Assembly (NCBI GenBank): GCA_002007465.1
Contig: LNAC01000065.1
Coordinates: 3,067,804-3,131,803 of the forward strand
Source: Ailurus styani
Lineage: Eukaryota; Chordata; Mammalia; Carnivora; Ailuridae
DNA length: 64,000 nucleotides
Reading direction: 5' to 3'
The notes below the pieces were generated by a model, which saw nothing but the letters and a program-made list of their open reading frames with translations, had not been told where the DNA came from and did not search any database. The first letter of the stretch is position 1. Each line of letters starts with the position of its first letter. The position numbers and the translations under genes were made by a program. Shown here one piece after another: positions 33,581 to 45,565 of this stretch.

Positions 33581-34600
33581 GGCATTGCCACTCCTGTGGC
33601 ATTAAAAAGAGACAGCTATGGTGCCATTTTTTAAGATACACAATCATGATGTTTTCTTCCTCTGTTCTTTGTGTCCTTCTTTTTTGAAAAATGTATCTAT
33701 GCCTAAAGTTAAGAAGAAAGTTAGCTATAAAATCATACTTCAGAAACACCACAGTAATTTGAAAGAATCACAATCCACAGCAAAATGCTATAGCATAAAA
33801 GAGGTAGGCTAAGAATTCTGTGTCTGGAGAGTTAGCTGGAATGCCTTCTCTCCCACTCAGGAAAACATCCCCAGATGCCAAAGATTAAGCATGCTACTTT
33901 ATGAAACCAATGTTAAATGCTCTCTATTTCATTCAAAAGTAAAAAGCAAATCATTCATAAAGTTTAACACTTTATCGGTAGCCTGATATTTGTGTCACAT
34001 CTTAAAGCAGAGTTGAGGGGAATGACTAGTTGGGATAATACTTTTGATCTTTAGTTAATTTCTAGACCTAAGTGGCTCAATAGTTGACTTGCTTCTTATT
34101 ATCATTCTCAGATAGCCAAAATTGCCCTTGAACATTCCTTAATTTGTCCATGAGGTATATTGGTTTCAAGAGCATATTACTGTACAATAATTCTTGAGCA
34201 CACCATTAAAGTTTGAGAACCGATGGATAGACTAAAATAAGGAACATCTATATGCAGATTCTTAGGCATCTAAATTACTCTGCCTTTCAGATGTGATTAA
34301 ACCTTAGCAGTGAGTAGGGGGAGAAATCTAAATTATGCAAGCTCCCCTGCAGGTGCTATTCTATTTTGTTGTAATATTAAGCCTCCATGATCTTAATATT
34401 TGTTAGTAGATTTATCATTGTAAAGATCAAAGTTCCTTGCAGAGAGAGAGAAAGAGAGACTCTCATATCAGTTTCTTGGTTGAATGCATCATACTGTACT
34501 ATCTTATTAAAGTGACCCTAAATTCAAAGACAACTAGTGCATCAAAGAGGTGTTACTTACAATCCTATCTTTAGTTATAATAATTTATCTTGAAATTTGT
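33581..34600. other. Mostly unique sequence; short MER5A scrap
   Basis: 34185-34225 (cacaccattaaagtttgaga) resembles the end of an antisense MER5A. A GA-rich run lies at 34441-34459. Opposed short frames at 33453-33752 and 33618-33812 are unsupported. Confidence 0.4.
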
Positions 34601-34609
34601 TTTAACTTT

Positions 34610-34640
34610 TTTTAAAAAGGTTTTATTTATTTATTTATTT

Positions 34641-34695
<55 letters not shown>

Positions 34696-34804
34696 TGCGT
34701 GAACTCATTGGGCGTGAGCCCAACATGGGGCTCAGTCCCAGGACCCTGGGATCATGACCGAAGCTGAAGGCAGATGCTTAACCGACTAAGCCACCCAGGT
34801 GCCC
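34610..34804 (-). mobile_element. SINEC with expanded GA tract, minus strand
   Basis: On the minus strand: head gggcacctgggtggcttagt, body and CT zone grown into a pure microsatellite, then the A tail. Blurred duplications tttaacttt (34601-34609) and tctaacttt (34808-34816) mark an older insertion. Confidence 0.9.
34643..34691 (+). repeat. (GA)n microsatellite, about 24 units, inside a SINE
   Basis: Uninterrupted GA dinucleotides replacing the CT zone of the host SINE. Much longer than the CT zones of the other copies, so probably a polymorphic locus. Confidence 0.96.
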
Positions 34805-34817
34805 TTATTCTAACTTT

Positions 34818-35880
34818 CAATGGAGACTTTATGAGCTTTAATAAATTATAATGTGTTTGAATTTTTCCCGACATTTTCTATTCTCACAAACTTCACATTT
34901 CTTCAAAGAATCCAACCTTCAAGGCATTATATTTTTTGTAATACTTGTAATCAAGGCCTTCACCCAAGTCCTAAGCAAAGCTAACAAATAATTATCGTTC
35001 ACAATAGAGCTAAAAACAGAAGTCTAATTAATTAAAGCACTAATTGAACTTCCCTATTACTGATACATTAGTTCCTGCTCTGACATAAACATTAATCAAA
35101 GTCATTGAATAATGCAGCTTTTCACTTCCCTCACCTGTGTAGACAAATCTACCCACTGTCTTGTGAGGGTAATGTAGAAGAAATATTTAATGCTATTTTA
35201 TAATATCTTTGTTAAATACAAGTAACTGATAACCATTCTATGGTAAAATGAGAAGAAGGAAGCTATAGGAGAAAAGTGACATGCAATTAAATATGTATAT
35301 TACATATATAATCCCTACATATTATAAAGAATATATAAATATATATCATATATAAATCTAAATATTTATTTCTTCTTTGAAAAAATAATCATGAAGAAAA
35401 GAATCTTTCAAGGGAATAGTTTAAAGTATTTCACAAAACCTTTTGCATCTTAATGAAGTGGGCCATTTAGGTTGCAACTGTACAGGGACAGTGGATTTCC
35501 TTTAATTATGTGATTAGATAAATATTTATATATTTTTTTCTCTGTTGAAATCCAGGCTTCCTGTTGAGTCTGCTGGCTCTCTTCTCTCCAGCTGGCAGAA
35601 CCAGTTTCCAGGCCTGCTGGAAAGGATTCACATCAGATGTTGCCTCAGTGAGACATGAAGTCATCATTAATGGGCAGTTCTGTTTTTGAAGCCAGGCTAA
35701 CTGAGACCCCAGTGCGGCATTGCAGTGTAAGGAAAGGTTGCTGTTCTTACCACTGTTCTATCAGGTTCCTGTTGTGTGGAAAACAGAATGCACATCTCTT
35801 GGAAGACATCCTCCTCTCTAAGCATCTATCACCTTAAATTCATAGTAGGATGTTCCTAGGAGGCCCCCATAATGGTCTAA
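34818..35880. other. Repeat-poor sequence with possible conserved block and AT microsatellite
   Basis: 34960-35130 is repeat-free and rich in TAAT/ATTA words (see findings). 35290-35370 is an imperfect (AT)n-rich tract. 35560-35880 has higher GC and no recognised family; it could be the 5' part of the LTR that follows. Confidence 0.4.
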
Positions 35881-36308
35881 CGTAGAGACCATGGTAGACG
35901 ACATAATGCATGGCCTTACTCTCCCTTCAGGAGTGCAAAACTTATTTCTCTGATGTTGCAAAGACAACCTTCAGCTATCAGCCCCTATAGGGATTGCCTT
36001 GGTTGAAGAGACTCATCGTGTCCAAGGGCATACTTTCTTTCAGGGGCAACCTGCATCCAATGATATAAAAAGTATAAAGGCCTGACCTCCTTCTGTCAAT
36101 TTAAGACAACTCTAAAGAGCCATCTCTGCTCCAGGGTCTCCCATTGCTCTGGGGTCAGCTGGGCCTATGCTGAGACTGCATTGTAGCTCTACTTCTTCCT
36201 TTGCCCCATCCTACCTCCTTCCATAGGCCTGCATCACAAAAGCACTTCTTAATCTCTGCACGTTAACCTCTTCTTCAGAATTGACTCCCTAGGGAACTGA
36301 CCCATGAC
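35881..36308 (+). mobile_element. Probable ERVL-class LTR
   Basis: The 3' half has LTR texture: ggtctcccattgctctgggg, then cttcttcctttgccccatcc, aagcacttcttaatctctgc and the end gactccctagggaactgacc followed by catgaca. The terminal words match the U5 end of old ERVL-like LTRs. The 5' boundary is a guess. No primer-binding site or gag sequence is recognised downstream. Confidence 0.45.
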
Positions 36309-37779
36309 AGAGATGGCAGGTAGTTCCATTCTGGAAGTAAGTCATATAACACTGATCAAGATCATAGAACAAGGTGGGCATGGCATCAATAGGCACATGC
36401 TTGAAGGAAGTGAAGGAAATACTTGGAGGTATAGGAGGAGAATAGGCCCCACTGAAAACTAAAGTGAAATAGGCAATGTTTCCCTTCTCTTCAGACCATG
36501 TTGAGTCAAATAGTTTCTGGACCAGAGCCTGGGGCATCCTCAGTGAGACTGTTGAAAAATCTATTCTCTCTAACATGGCTTGCTATTGAGAGGAAAGGAC
36601 AACTGGGGTAGGGAGGAGGGGACTAGTCCTCCATCCAGTCTTTTTAATCACCTCCCAGACACTCATCAAACTCTTCAATAACAGCTTCAGAGTTACTTCA
36701 AAGAAGCCTTACTTCAAAGTGATGTTCAGAGATTTTAAAATAAACTCCAGAGTTGTCAGAAATCTCCTCAGCAGCAGAGTGGGTACCACCCCTACCCTTA
36801 TTGTGAAGGAGAAATGGCATTCCAGGGATCTAATTCATTAGCAAAGAGAATAGCAGCCCATCTTTAGCACACCTCATACGGAAAGAAACTATTCACAGAG
36901 TTCTAGTAGAATCTGGCCACCATCCTGTCCATTTTGAATTCTTTTTATCACTTTCACCACAGGAGGCCTAGTGAGTCTCCGGATGAGAACATGAATTTTA
37001 GAAATCACTGCCTGATGAAGGTGACACATGATTTAATACAGGAGATCCTCACTGGGCTTTGGTGACCAATATTCGAGGAAAAACTCATCACAGCTGACAA
37101 TGTAGACCTGCCCATCGAGGGGGAGTGATGGGTAGGTGTTATAAGAAAGGCACAAGGTAGAGGCAAAAGTGTAGTGGCAACTTTAAAGAATAAGCATAGG
37201 CCTAATACTTGGTGATGTCTTTGTCCCCAAAAGCCATTTCAGGCCTGGCTGTCTGCACACAGCCTCAGCTCATAAAAAGGCACCAGGAGAGCTGTGTGAA
37301 AAGGTTCCTTTTCTTTTTTTAAAAGTTATCTGCTAGATGCTCTGAAAAGAGCTTTTTGTATTGAGCTTAAGGCAGCTCAGTTTAACTAGCAGTAGGCAGA
37401 GCATTGTTAAAACGGATAAAAATGGGAGATAAGCTTTGCTCCCACAATCTGCTTCCAAAGGATACAGAAAAAAAAAAAGAAGTGGCTCCTTGGAGGCACA
37501 TTGTTGCTGCACTTCTTGGGCTCAGAGGCCTTCCTTTGGAATTAATATTTACCTCCAATTACGGTTTCCTGGGGTAAAGAGTCCCCACTGATGATACTGT
37601 TCTAAAAAGCTTTGATTTTTTTGAAGGGGTAGGCAAATCTACTCACTTAGGTACCCCCTCACAGAAAGCATCCAATGAAAAGATTAAAATCAGAGCAGGA
37701 GGAATGTTTTATTTACATTTCTTTGAAGTTCAGACCTTTGTTCCTTTTCTTACCCTACTCTCCTTAACAGAATGACTCT
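36309..37779. other. Transposon-poor sequence, nothing recognised
   Basis: No transposon recognised. The minus-strand open frame at 36289-36576 overlaps the end of the LTR and shows no motif I recognise. GC is higher than in the flanks. Confidence 0.4.
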
Positions 37780-38440
37780 TAAGAAGTTTTCTTTGCTTTT
37801 AGAAAGTTCACATCTTCCCCTCTGCTGTAGCTTTGCCTAGTGTTTTGCCACATTTGGAAAGCTTTTCTGCTTCCTTATAATTAGGAATGGCCTATGTGAA
37901 AAAAGGTATAGATGTATCACTTTGCTCACTCCAAAAGCATGCAAGTTGGAGAGCAGCACACTTAGCTGGATTTTGCAGAGACACCAAACTTTGATTGAAA
38001 GCTCTACTTTCTTTTCCCTGTCTCCGATTGATTGCAGCCATCCAGAGTTCCAGTCCCTTCTTAAGATGGGTGAGAGAACAAGGGGGCATTTTTCCTCCAA
38101 GAGAAGAAAAGAAGCCAACAAAGTCTGTCCCCCTGGGCCTGTTGTACACCAGACTTTTGTTCTTTTCTCATACCCTGCAGGACCCTCACTGGTTATGACA
38201 AACTGAGTTTCAGAATGGGGACTATCCATGGCAACCTCAGAGGGCTTCGAGGGGATGGAGGCTGTCCTCTGCCACAGCAATTCCTGGAGCTTTTTGAGAC
38301 CCCAATGGCCCCTCACAGTAGACAGATGTGGCTGGGTACAGAGGGGACTTAGTCCTCTCAGGCCTTCAGCTCAGTCATCCCCAGGCTTGCTGGGGTCACT
38401 TGCATGCCAACATTGCCCAAAGGGTATGTAATAATAACAG
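37780..38440. other. GC-richer block with overlapping open frames; possible exon-like segment
   Basis: Open frames overlap on both strands, the longest being 37837-38316 on the minus strand (159 codons, but opening at GTG, not ATG). None has a recognisable domain. 38181-38423 is bounded by a good-looking splice acceptor (pyrimidine tract then ccctgcag) and donor (AAGG|GTATGT). No frame is open across it, so at most a non-coding exon is suggested. I do not call a gene. Confidence 0.2.
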
Positions 38441-40454
38441 ATACAAGAAAAGGTCTTGAGCTAATTTCCTAATTCCTTTGTGGAAAGAGGAAGGAAAAGG
38501 GGATATAGAAGAATAAAACTTTTTAATAAAGAGGAAAAAAAGTAAAGTTAAAAAAGTAAATAAACAACTTTCCAGAGATTACCTGCTGACAGGGGACGGA
38601 CCTACACATGTGCTGATTCTTCCCCTGTAATTGGGCATGTCTAGATGTCTCTGGCTTTCTCTTCCTTCTAGAACTCAAGATGGACTTAAAGTCCAATCAT
38701 CCTCCACAGTTTGGGGTAGACCTTTCCGAGATTATGTTGGAGAGTCTCTAAACGAAAATATGGAGAAGGGACAAGCAGCTGGCAGAATTAATCACCTGAA
38801 TTCACAATGGTGGAACAGGGAGTCAGAGAAATAGAAAAAAACAAAACAAAACACATAATCACTGAGATGACAAAATAAGGGAACGTGTTCTTGTAGCCTC
38901 TCTCTCTGTAAGAGTTAGTTCCAAAATGGTAACCCTAGGGTCAGGTTATAATGCTCTGGGACTTATTCCTGTTCTTATCCCTCTGAACAGGAGTGAGCAG
39001 TCTTGGGCCAGGAAGCTCCCGCCAGTGAATATTTTCTATTCTTCTTTTGTCAGGGTTTTCCTTTTCAAGCTCCCAACAAGATCATTTTGCCAAGGGAGTG
39101 TTTTCTTGTGTGTGAAGGGTTTCAGGGATTGTTTGTTCTGAAAAGCATCTGCAGACAATAATTGGAAAATGTGTTAAACCTGCCATCAATTTGCTTTATT
39201 GACATGGAAGCCTCAGTGGGTCCCTGAGCAGAATAGACTTTTCCCCATGTGAGCTAGTGACTGAAAAGGCCGAGCCGCTGAAAAGGCCAAGTCAGAAAGA
39301 GGCAGACGCCTGGAGAGGAAAGTGACAGGGGGAAACAGGGGGGGTAGAAGCTGAGCCAGAATTTCTGAGACAAAGCCTGTGATGAAAAAACATGTCTTCT
39401 TGAGATGTTCAAAAGGAAAGCTGATTATTACAGAAGTTCCTCCAAAAAGGGAATTTTCAGGGATTAAAACAAAGGTAGGTGATGAGGAGAGGTGAGGGAG
39501 TATGTGTATTAATAGTACCCCATCTGGGTGGAATAGTTTCTATCTGTCAAGTTGTTTAGTTTTAATAAACACTCTCTCCCCTCCCATTACAACATCACAT
39601 TTCCTTCTGCCATGGAGAAACCCAAAGTTGCTCAATTTGGTTCATGGTACTTAGACAAATAATAACTATTGGCCTGTAATTCCCTTAAGGGGAGCTGATG
39701 TTTCAATAAATTAGAAGACCTGGGCTTAAGTGGCTTACACCACCATCAAACCTTGGTATGGACATATAATCTCATAACCATAACTTGCTAGTAAATGGGT
39801 GTGTTTTCACAATGGGTGATCTTAGGAGCCCTCAGACCTTGTCAGAGAGCAACTGGGGCTGATATGCTTTTCCCAGCTCCCCCCACGCCACCTCAGAATG
39901 GAATGATGACACTTCCCCTCTCAGTAGGTTCCCAAGGCTCACTGCCTTAGTTTCTCCATGGTGAACATATTTGGATCCACACTGGTATACACATCCTTAA
40001 GACTTAGTGATCTTCCAAAATAGTGACCTCCAATATGACAACACGTGTCTTTTCAAGTGTTTGTCATGTTCACAGGCATCTCAGAACAAGGAAGAATTTT
40101 CCACATAACATCCAAGGGCACAGGGAAAGAGGGAGTGCCTAAATCATGGGTCATGGTAATTTAATATTAAAATGTATAAATTCTGTTTTGAAAACATGTT
40201 AGAGCAACAAGGCTCAGACACTAAAAAAACTATTTATTGTGAGGTTCCTGTGTGGTCACATAGAAATGTCCTGTTAAACAGTCAGGTGGAAGAGAAAGAG
40301 AAAAATGGCAGGATTGCTAAAAAAAAACACTAAAAACAAATATCATGATTCTTTGTCTAATTTATTTGTAATATATACCCCCTCTGACTTCCAAAGAGAG
40401 TTTTAAGCCACTTAGAATAAACTTTCATAATGTATATAATGCCACATATATATT
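38441..40454. other. Transposon-poor sequence, nothing recognised
   Basis: About 2 kb of mixed sequence without a recognised family. Short frames at 38631-38834 and 38926-39141 are unsupported. Confidence 0.4.
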
Positions 40455-40458
40455 ACAC

Positions 40459-40512
<54 letters not shown>
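40455..40512. repeat. (CA)n(TA)n compound microsatellite
   Basis: CA units with one CG interruption near 40463, then TA units from about 40503. Alternating purine-pyrimidine over its full length. Confidence 0.96.
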
Positions 40513-43500
40513 GCATCTTTGTGTTTATGTAATTTTTAAAATATTCCAGGGGAAGAGTGCAAGAGAATTATGTTGAATATTAAGAATTAAGCTAAAGTTG
40601 CTTGGTTCTAAATTTCTTTTTGAGGTTCCTAGAAGAAGAAAAGAAATGAAAAGAGAAGGAAAGAAAAACGAAAAGAAAAGATGATAGACACCATATAACT
40701 GTTGGGGAAATTGAGGTTCTGGTAAGAAACTTGCTCAGTGGCATGTCTTAGGTAATGCAGTGGAGGCTCCAGGGACCAAGTCTCTGTGAACACCATGGCA
40801 GATAAATCACCATTTCTTGCCAGTCAGGTCTTCTTCTTCCTCTCTGCACCCACAGAAAGTCAAATCAGTTTTCATCCATCATACTATCTCATAAGGAAAA
40901 ATATCTAGAACGCTTTCTGTGCCTACGGTCACAAAGCAAAAAGGCCACAATCCTATAATTAGAAGTCAGGATGCAGGAAAGAAAAGCTCTGTTCTAAGAA
41001 CATTGGCAGTACCCAGGCCTTATAAAGCCTTGGAATAAATCAGTTAAAGCCATTGACTCACCAGGTAAGGGCCATGCCATGAAAAGTGTTACCTATTACC
41101 GTCTCCACACAATATCAAATTCTAGTACCATATTTTAGTGTGCCTCCTTAATAATATCTATACCCCAAACTGCCTGACAAACTTTAACACAAACATCCAT
41201 TTGCCTTATAATCTTTGCCCTATGAATATTAAACACCCAAAGATTTTCAAAGGAATTATTTTCAAAAGTATTAGGCCTCCACACCTATGCACATCAGAAA
41301 CCAAGGCACTCAAGAGAGTGTTGGTTTGTTGGATGGATAACCCATTTTTGTAGCAATAAATACAGATAGGCTGAAAATACTAATAAGAATAATCACATTA
41401 TAAGAATTTATGCATTAAAATATTTTCAGACTTCAGTATCAGCTCAAAAAATCTGTATCTCTGTATGCTTCCCTTAATTGGGCAATAAGTATTATATAAT
41501 CTATTTTTTGGTTTATCCAAGGGAGCACAGAGTTAAGTGAAATGTCTGAATGGAGTTACAAATACTGGTAGTTCTACCCCTTTTAATTGATACCTTAAAT
41601 GGTTCTGTTTGTATTTTTAATTGCCTGTTACTATAAGCTGCCTCAAAGCTTTTTTCAAAAGCTATAAATCATGTATAAACAAAAATAAGAAAATAAAAAT
41701 GCTTTCCACAGGGACTGAGGTAAATTGTAGGGTGAACCAATAGATCCATATCAGTGTACAAGAGAAGTAAGAGAATAAATGCTCTTACTTGTGATATCCC
41801 AGGAATGTTCCCTTTGAAACCATATCAGACATGTCTATAGGGTCAAGCACTTTCCAAATGCCAGAGGAAGAAAAACCAAGTCAATAACAAGGAGAATTCA
41901 ATATTTGCTTTTCTTTTCAATAACATAGATTTGTGGCACCTAAATAAAAATCAATGGACAGATTCAAATGCTTTCAAGTTCCAAGTAGGTAGTATAAATG
42001 AACAAAGTGGTGAAAAACCACAGGGGTGGGCCTTATGGGTAAATGGAGAATATACCTCCCCACCATTTAAGTTTAAATTTTTATAAAACACGCTTCAAGG
42101 AAAACAAAACACATCTGTTGACCATAATTGTTGACTCAATGTCCGTTTTGTGACCCCCAATCTAAATAATCAATATATTTCACTCCACTAAATTATCTCA
42201 ACAACAGAATCACTGGCACTTGGAATGGAACAATTTTTCACTGAGCAGAACTTTGCTGTGCATTGCAAGTCAATGAACATCTGAGTCTTCCAAGCACCAA
42301 AAGCTATAACACCATTCAGACAACTAAAAACATTCCTCCCAAACCTACAAATCTCAAACATGTGTCTCCTGTCCCCCAAGGTAAGAACCAAGGTGTCCAG
42401 TTTTATAGTTAACCTCTTCTATCTCTTGACATTTTCATATCTCACCTTGTATTTTTTCTTCTTCACAATAAAGATATAACATGATTTTCGGATTGAAGAG
42501 GGACAGTATAATAGCAAACCCTTTCCTTTGTCTTACATCGAATTAGAAAGGGTACGATGAAGGGGTTGGCAGGAAATATGAAGATAATGAGATGAGGAGG
42601 AGGAAATGATCAAAGGACAAGTCAATGCAGTCACTAGGCAAAGGAAACAGCAGGGAAAGTATGTGGGAGTAGAGGCTGGACTAGTGATTTTATTATTGCT
42701 ACCACTACACAGTTTTTCAAAGCTGCTCTCTTTCATCCTCTTCCACCATCTTGGAACTTTCCCAGAATGTCCAATTTGAGAAACTTTGCATTTGTATCTT
42801 TGGCCCCTAAATAAAAGTAGAATCCTGTCTAATGACTACCATTTATAACATCCACTTCTACATAATGAGGCCATTGCCAACTCATGGTCAACAGCCACAC
42901 TAACTGAAGTTTGCTGTTATGGATATAATTAGCTTCCTTAAATGGAAAACTTATGTAGAACAGATGTATTCTCAAGTTATTGTTCAGTCGACCTAGTTAA
43001 TATAACTATTGTGATACAGTGTTGCATTCCAAAGTAGAAATTACTTTTGGATGATTGCATGTTATAATATCCTTTGTAAATCTGGCATTAATTCTCAAAG
43101 TAGGGCTCTTTTGCTTCCTCTGAATGCAGAATTTTGTAACCTATGGGGACTTAATGGCTTTCAGGATTCCCCCTGATAGACTAATGACCCTCACATCTTT
43201 AGAGAAAGTAAGAAGGTCTCAGAGACATGCAGAATTGAACATGTTTGGAATAAAGTTGTTAGCAGAAAAGAGAAAATGAAGCAAGGTAGAAGAAGGTGTC
43301 AGACAATTTCAAAAGCTCAAGATAGAAGCGACTCATAGAAAGGTAAAACAGAGTATAAAGACCAGGGCAAAGAAAGTTCAGGAGGTATAAGTGACACTAA
43401 GGTAGCTGGTTCTAGCAGAAACCAGCAGATCCAGGCAGGGGACGGGGTAGATAGATGGACCAGGGGCAGGAAGAGGATGAAGGGGCCATCCAAGACAACA

Positions 43501-43639
43501 TAAAACTGAGCTCTTAAATGTAGTGTCTGTTACTGACAAGGAAAGGAAAGTTATAAAATAAGAGGTTACAAACAAGTTTTACAGCCTCAGAAACTGATTC
43601 AAAATAACATTTTTAAGCATCTGCACATTTTAATAATTA
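40513..43639. other. Transposon-poor sequence, nothing recognised
   Basis: A purine-rich (GAAAA-type) low-complexity stretch lies at 40631-40682. Otherwise about 3 kb without a recognisable family or exon. Short frames at 41138, 42188, 42533 and 43378 are unsupported. Confidence 0.4.
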
Positions 43640-43855
43640 CAAGAATATCAACAACTAATATTCATTAGTTATGTTGTAGGCAATGTGCTACCAACTTTAC
43701 ATGGATTAGCTCTTTTCATCTCAACACTATGGGTATCCTCAATTTAAAGCTGAAGAAACCTAATGTGGAGAGGGTTAAACAACATGCCCAACTTAGTCAC
43801 ACGGTTACAAAGGTTTCAAATCCCTGCTCTTAACCATTAGGTGACACTGCCTCCT
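43640..43855 (-). mobile_element. MIR SINE, minus strand
   Basis: Antisense MIR: aactaatattcattagttat, then ccaactttacatggattagc, caatttaaagctgaagaaac, aacatgcccaacttagtcac and ttaaccattaggtgacactg. Confidence 0.85.
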
Positions 43856-43869
43856 TTCATGTCTGACTC

Positions 43870-44370
43870 TGTTACTGCCTGGATGATGGGCTCCTTGAGA
43901 GCTACTGTTACATCCCTATGGTGGGTTCCAGAAGCCCTGTAAACACTATCCCCTCTCCCGGGGAGAATTGTTCAAATCAAGGTGGGCAGGTGGACCCAAT
44001 TTAGTCTATTCAGATTCTACCCACTCCTCTTAAACAATCTGAATCTGGAAGAGAGATAGCCAGTCAGTTTGGATTGGTCTTATTTGCTGAGAAACTATCA
44101 ATGTAGTGGCTATGGCATGTCTGCCTTTTTCCCTCCGGCTCCACTGAAAGGCAAAAGAAGGGGAAAGTGGAAGAACACAGAAAAGAGGTAGAAAATGAGC
44201 ATTTCCTAAGTCCTTCGTGGTTGTCCAGTTCCTTCCTGGGGCCAACGCCTTTCCTGACATCGGATTCAACGAGATACCCTCTATTCTCATAATAAATACA
44301 CTTTTGCTGCTTAAGTTGTCCTGAGTTGATTTCTGTCACTTAAACCAGAGTTAGAACTAAAGCGACACAG
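43870..44370 (+). mobile_element. Possible ancient LTR, family unresolved
   Basis: gggttccagaagccctgtaa in the left half, then near the end aataaatacacttttgctgc, ttaagttgtcctgagttgat and ttctgtcacttaaacc, a terminus shared by old dispersed mammalian repeats, with an AATAAA-type signal just upstream. I cannot name the family. Confidence 0.35.
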
Positions 44371-44687
44371 ATCTGTGGTTTCTATTTCCTCTTATGTATT
44401 TTACTGTCTAGCATTTCTCTCTTTCATCAATAGGGCATTCTTTCAGAGAAGGGTCCCTTCCTAAATCCCACTGAGATTTAGTCTTAGAACCATAACAATA
44501 TTATAGCAATCAGCAGACCTCCATCTCCTACTGGAAAGACTGGGAACGAAATAATTCAAACAAAACCCAGTGCAGTTTGGAGCTCCATGCCCAAATGTCC
44601 CACATTTTATTTTGAACACTCATAGAATATGCCTATATAGCAACTGGGCAAATGGATATAGCCAGAGTCATTCTCTCATATACCTTT

Positions 44688-44918
44688 TTTTTTTTTTAAG
44701 ATTTTATTTACTTGACAGAGAGAGAGATCACAAGTAGGCAGAGAGGCAGGCAGAGAGAGAGGGGGGAAGCAGGCTCCCCGCTGAGCAGAGTCCAATGCGG
44801 GGCTCAATCCCAGGACCCTGAGATCATGACCCTGAGAGTCCAATGCAGGGCTCAATCCCAGGACCCTGAGATCATGACCGAAGGCAGAGGCTTAACCAAC
44901 TGAGCCACCCAGGCGCCC
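44688..44918 (-). mobile_element. SINEC with internal 48-bp tandem duplication, minus strand
   Basis: On the minus strand: head ggggcgcctgggtggctcag, body, CT zone and A tail. A perfect 15-bp duplication, ctctcatataccttt, lies at 44673-44687 and 44919-44933. The block 44787-44834 is repeated almost exactly at 44835-44882 (offset 48), which explains the extra length. Confidence 0.96.
44787..44882. repeat. 48-bp tandem duplication inside a SINE
   Basis: Both copies run agagtccaatgc..ctcaatcccaggaccctgag..atcatgacc. They differ at very few positions (for example gcGggg versus gcAggg), so the duplication is recent relative to the host SINE. Confidence 0.95.
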
Positions 44919-44933
44919 CTCTCATATACCTTT

Positions 44934-45449
44934 CTTTGAAATTCCCCAAGTAACCCTCTTTAGACATCATCTCCTAATGAGTTTGGTACTGTTGTAAATA
45001 CAGAGAGGACAGTACACATTTGCATTACAGAAATGGTTTAAAAATAATAATAACTATCACCACCATCATTATTGTCATCAATTCCCTTTTTATTTGTAAA
45101 GTGGATTTTAATGTTATCTTGATATTTTGGTATTTTAATTTTAATGAGCTATTTTGATGCTCTACCAATTTCATTAAAATGGAATTCTATTGCAATCCTT
45201 AATAAAAAATTAAAATAGTCCCTAATGAAGGCTCAACTGCTATATTCCCAAATAAAAACTTGTAGTGGGTTGTTTATTAGCGTGATGATCCTCAAAGCAA
45301 CTTTCCCACATGAACTATGTTTTTGTGAGGGAAACGGAGACAAGCATAATACCTGTGATTATTTTCTCACATTGACCTGAGCCTGTCTGAGCAACGAATA
45401 TGTCTGGGGATGAACACAGATGGAATAAGAAAATTGCCTTCTCCATCCT
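44934..45449. other. Repeat-free AT-rich sequence, possible conserved block
   Basis: 45050-45290 lacks any recognised repeat and has many TTTTAAT/ATTA words without simple-repeat decay (see findings). Confidence 0.4.
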
Positions 45450-45565
45450 CCTCATTTTATAGATAAGGATGCTAAGGTATAAAGACCAAGGTCATACAAT
45501 TTAGTAGCCAGGTTAGCACTAGATCTGGAGTCTGCTGGTATTCCTGATTTAAATCTCTTTACATT
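45450..45565 (-). mobile_element. MIR SINE fragment, minus strand
   Basis: ctcattttatagataaggat, then gaccaaggtcatacaattta, gtagccaggttagcactaga and ctggagtctgctggt, the antisense MIR core. Confidence 0.75.

Noticed and set aside
36289..36576. 95-codon minus-strand frame adjoining an LTR, considered as a retroviral internal remnant
   Set aside because: No motif of gag, protease, polymerase or envelope is recognisable and the orientation is opposite to the LTR.
37837..38316. Longest open frame in the window (159 codons, minus strand)
   Set aside because: It begins at GTG, has no domain or composition typical of a protein, and overlaps frames on both strands. A frame of this length can occur by chance in GC-richer sequence.
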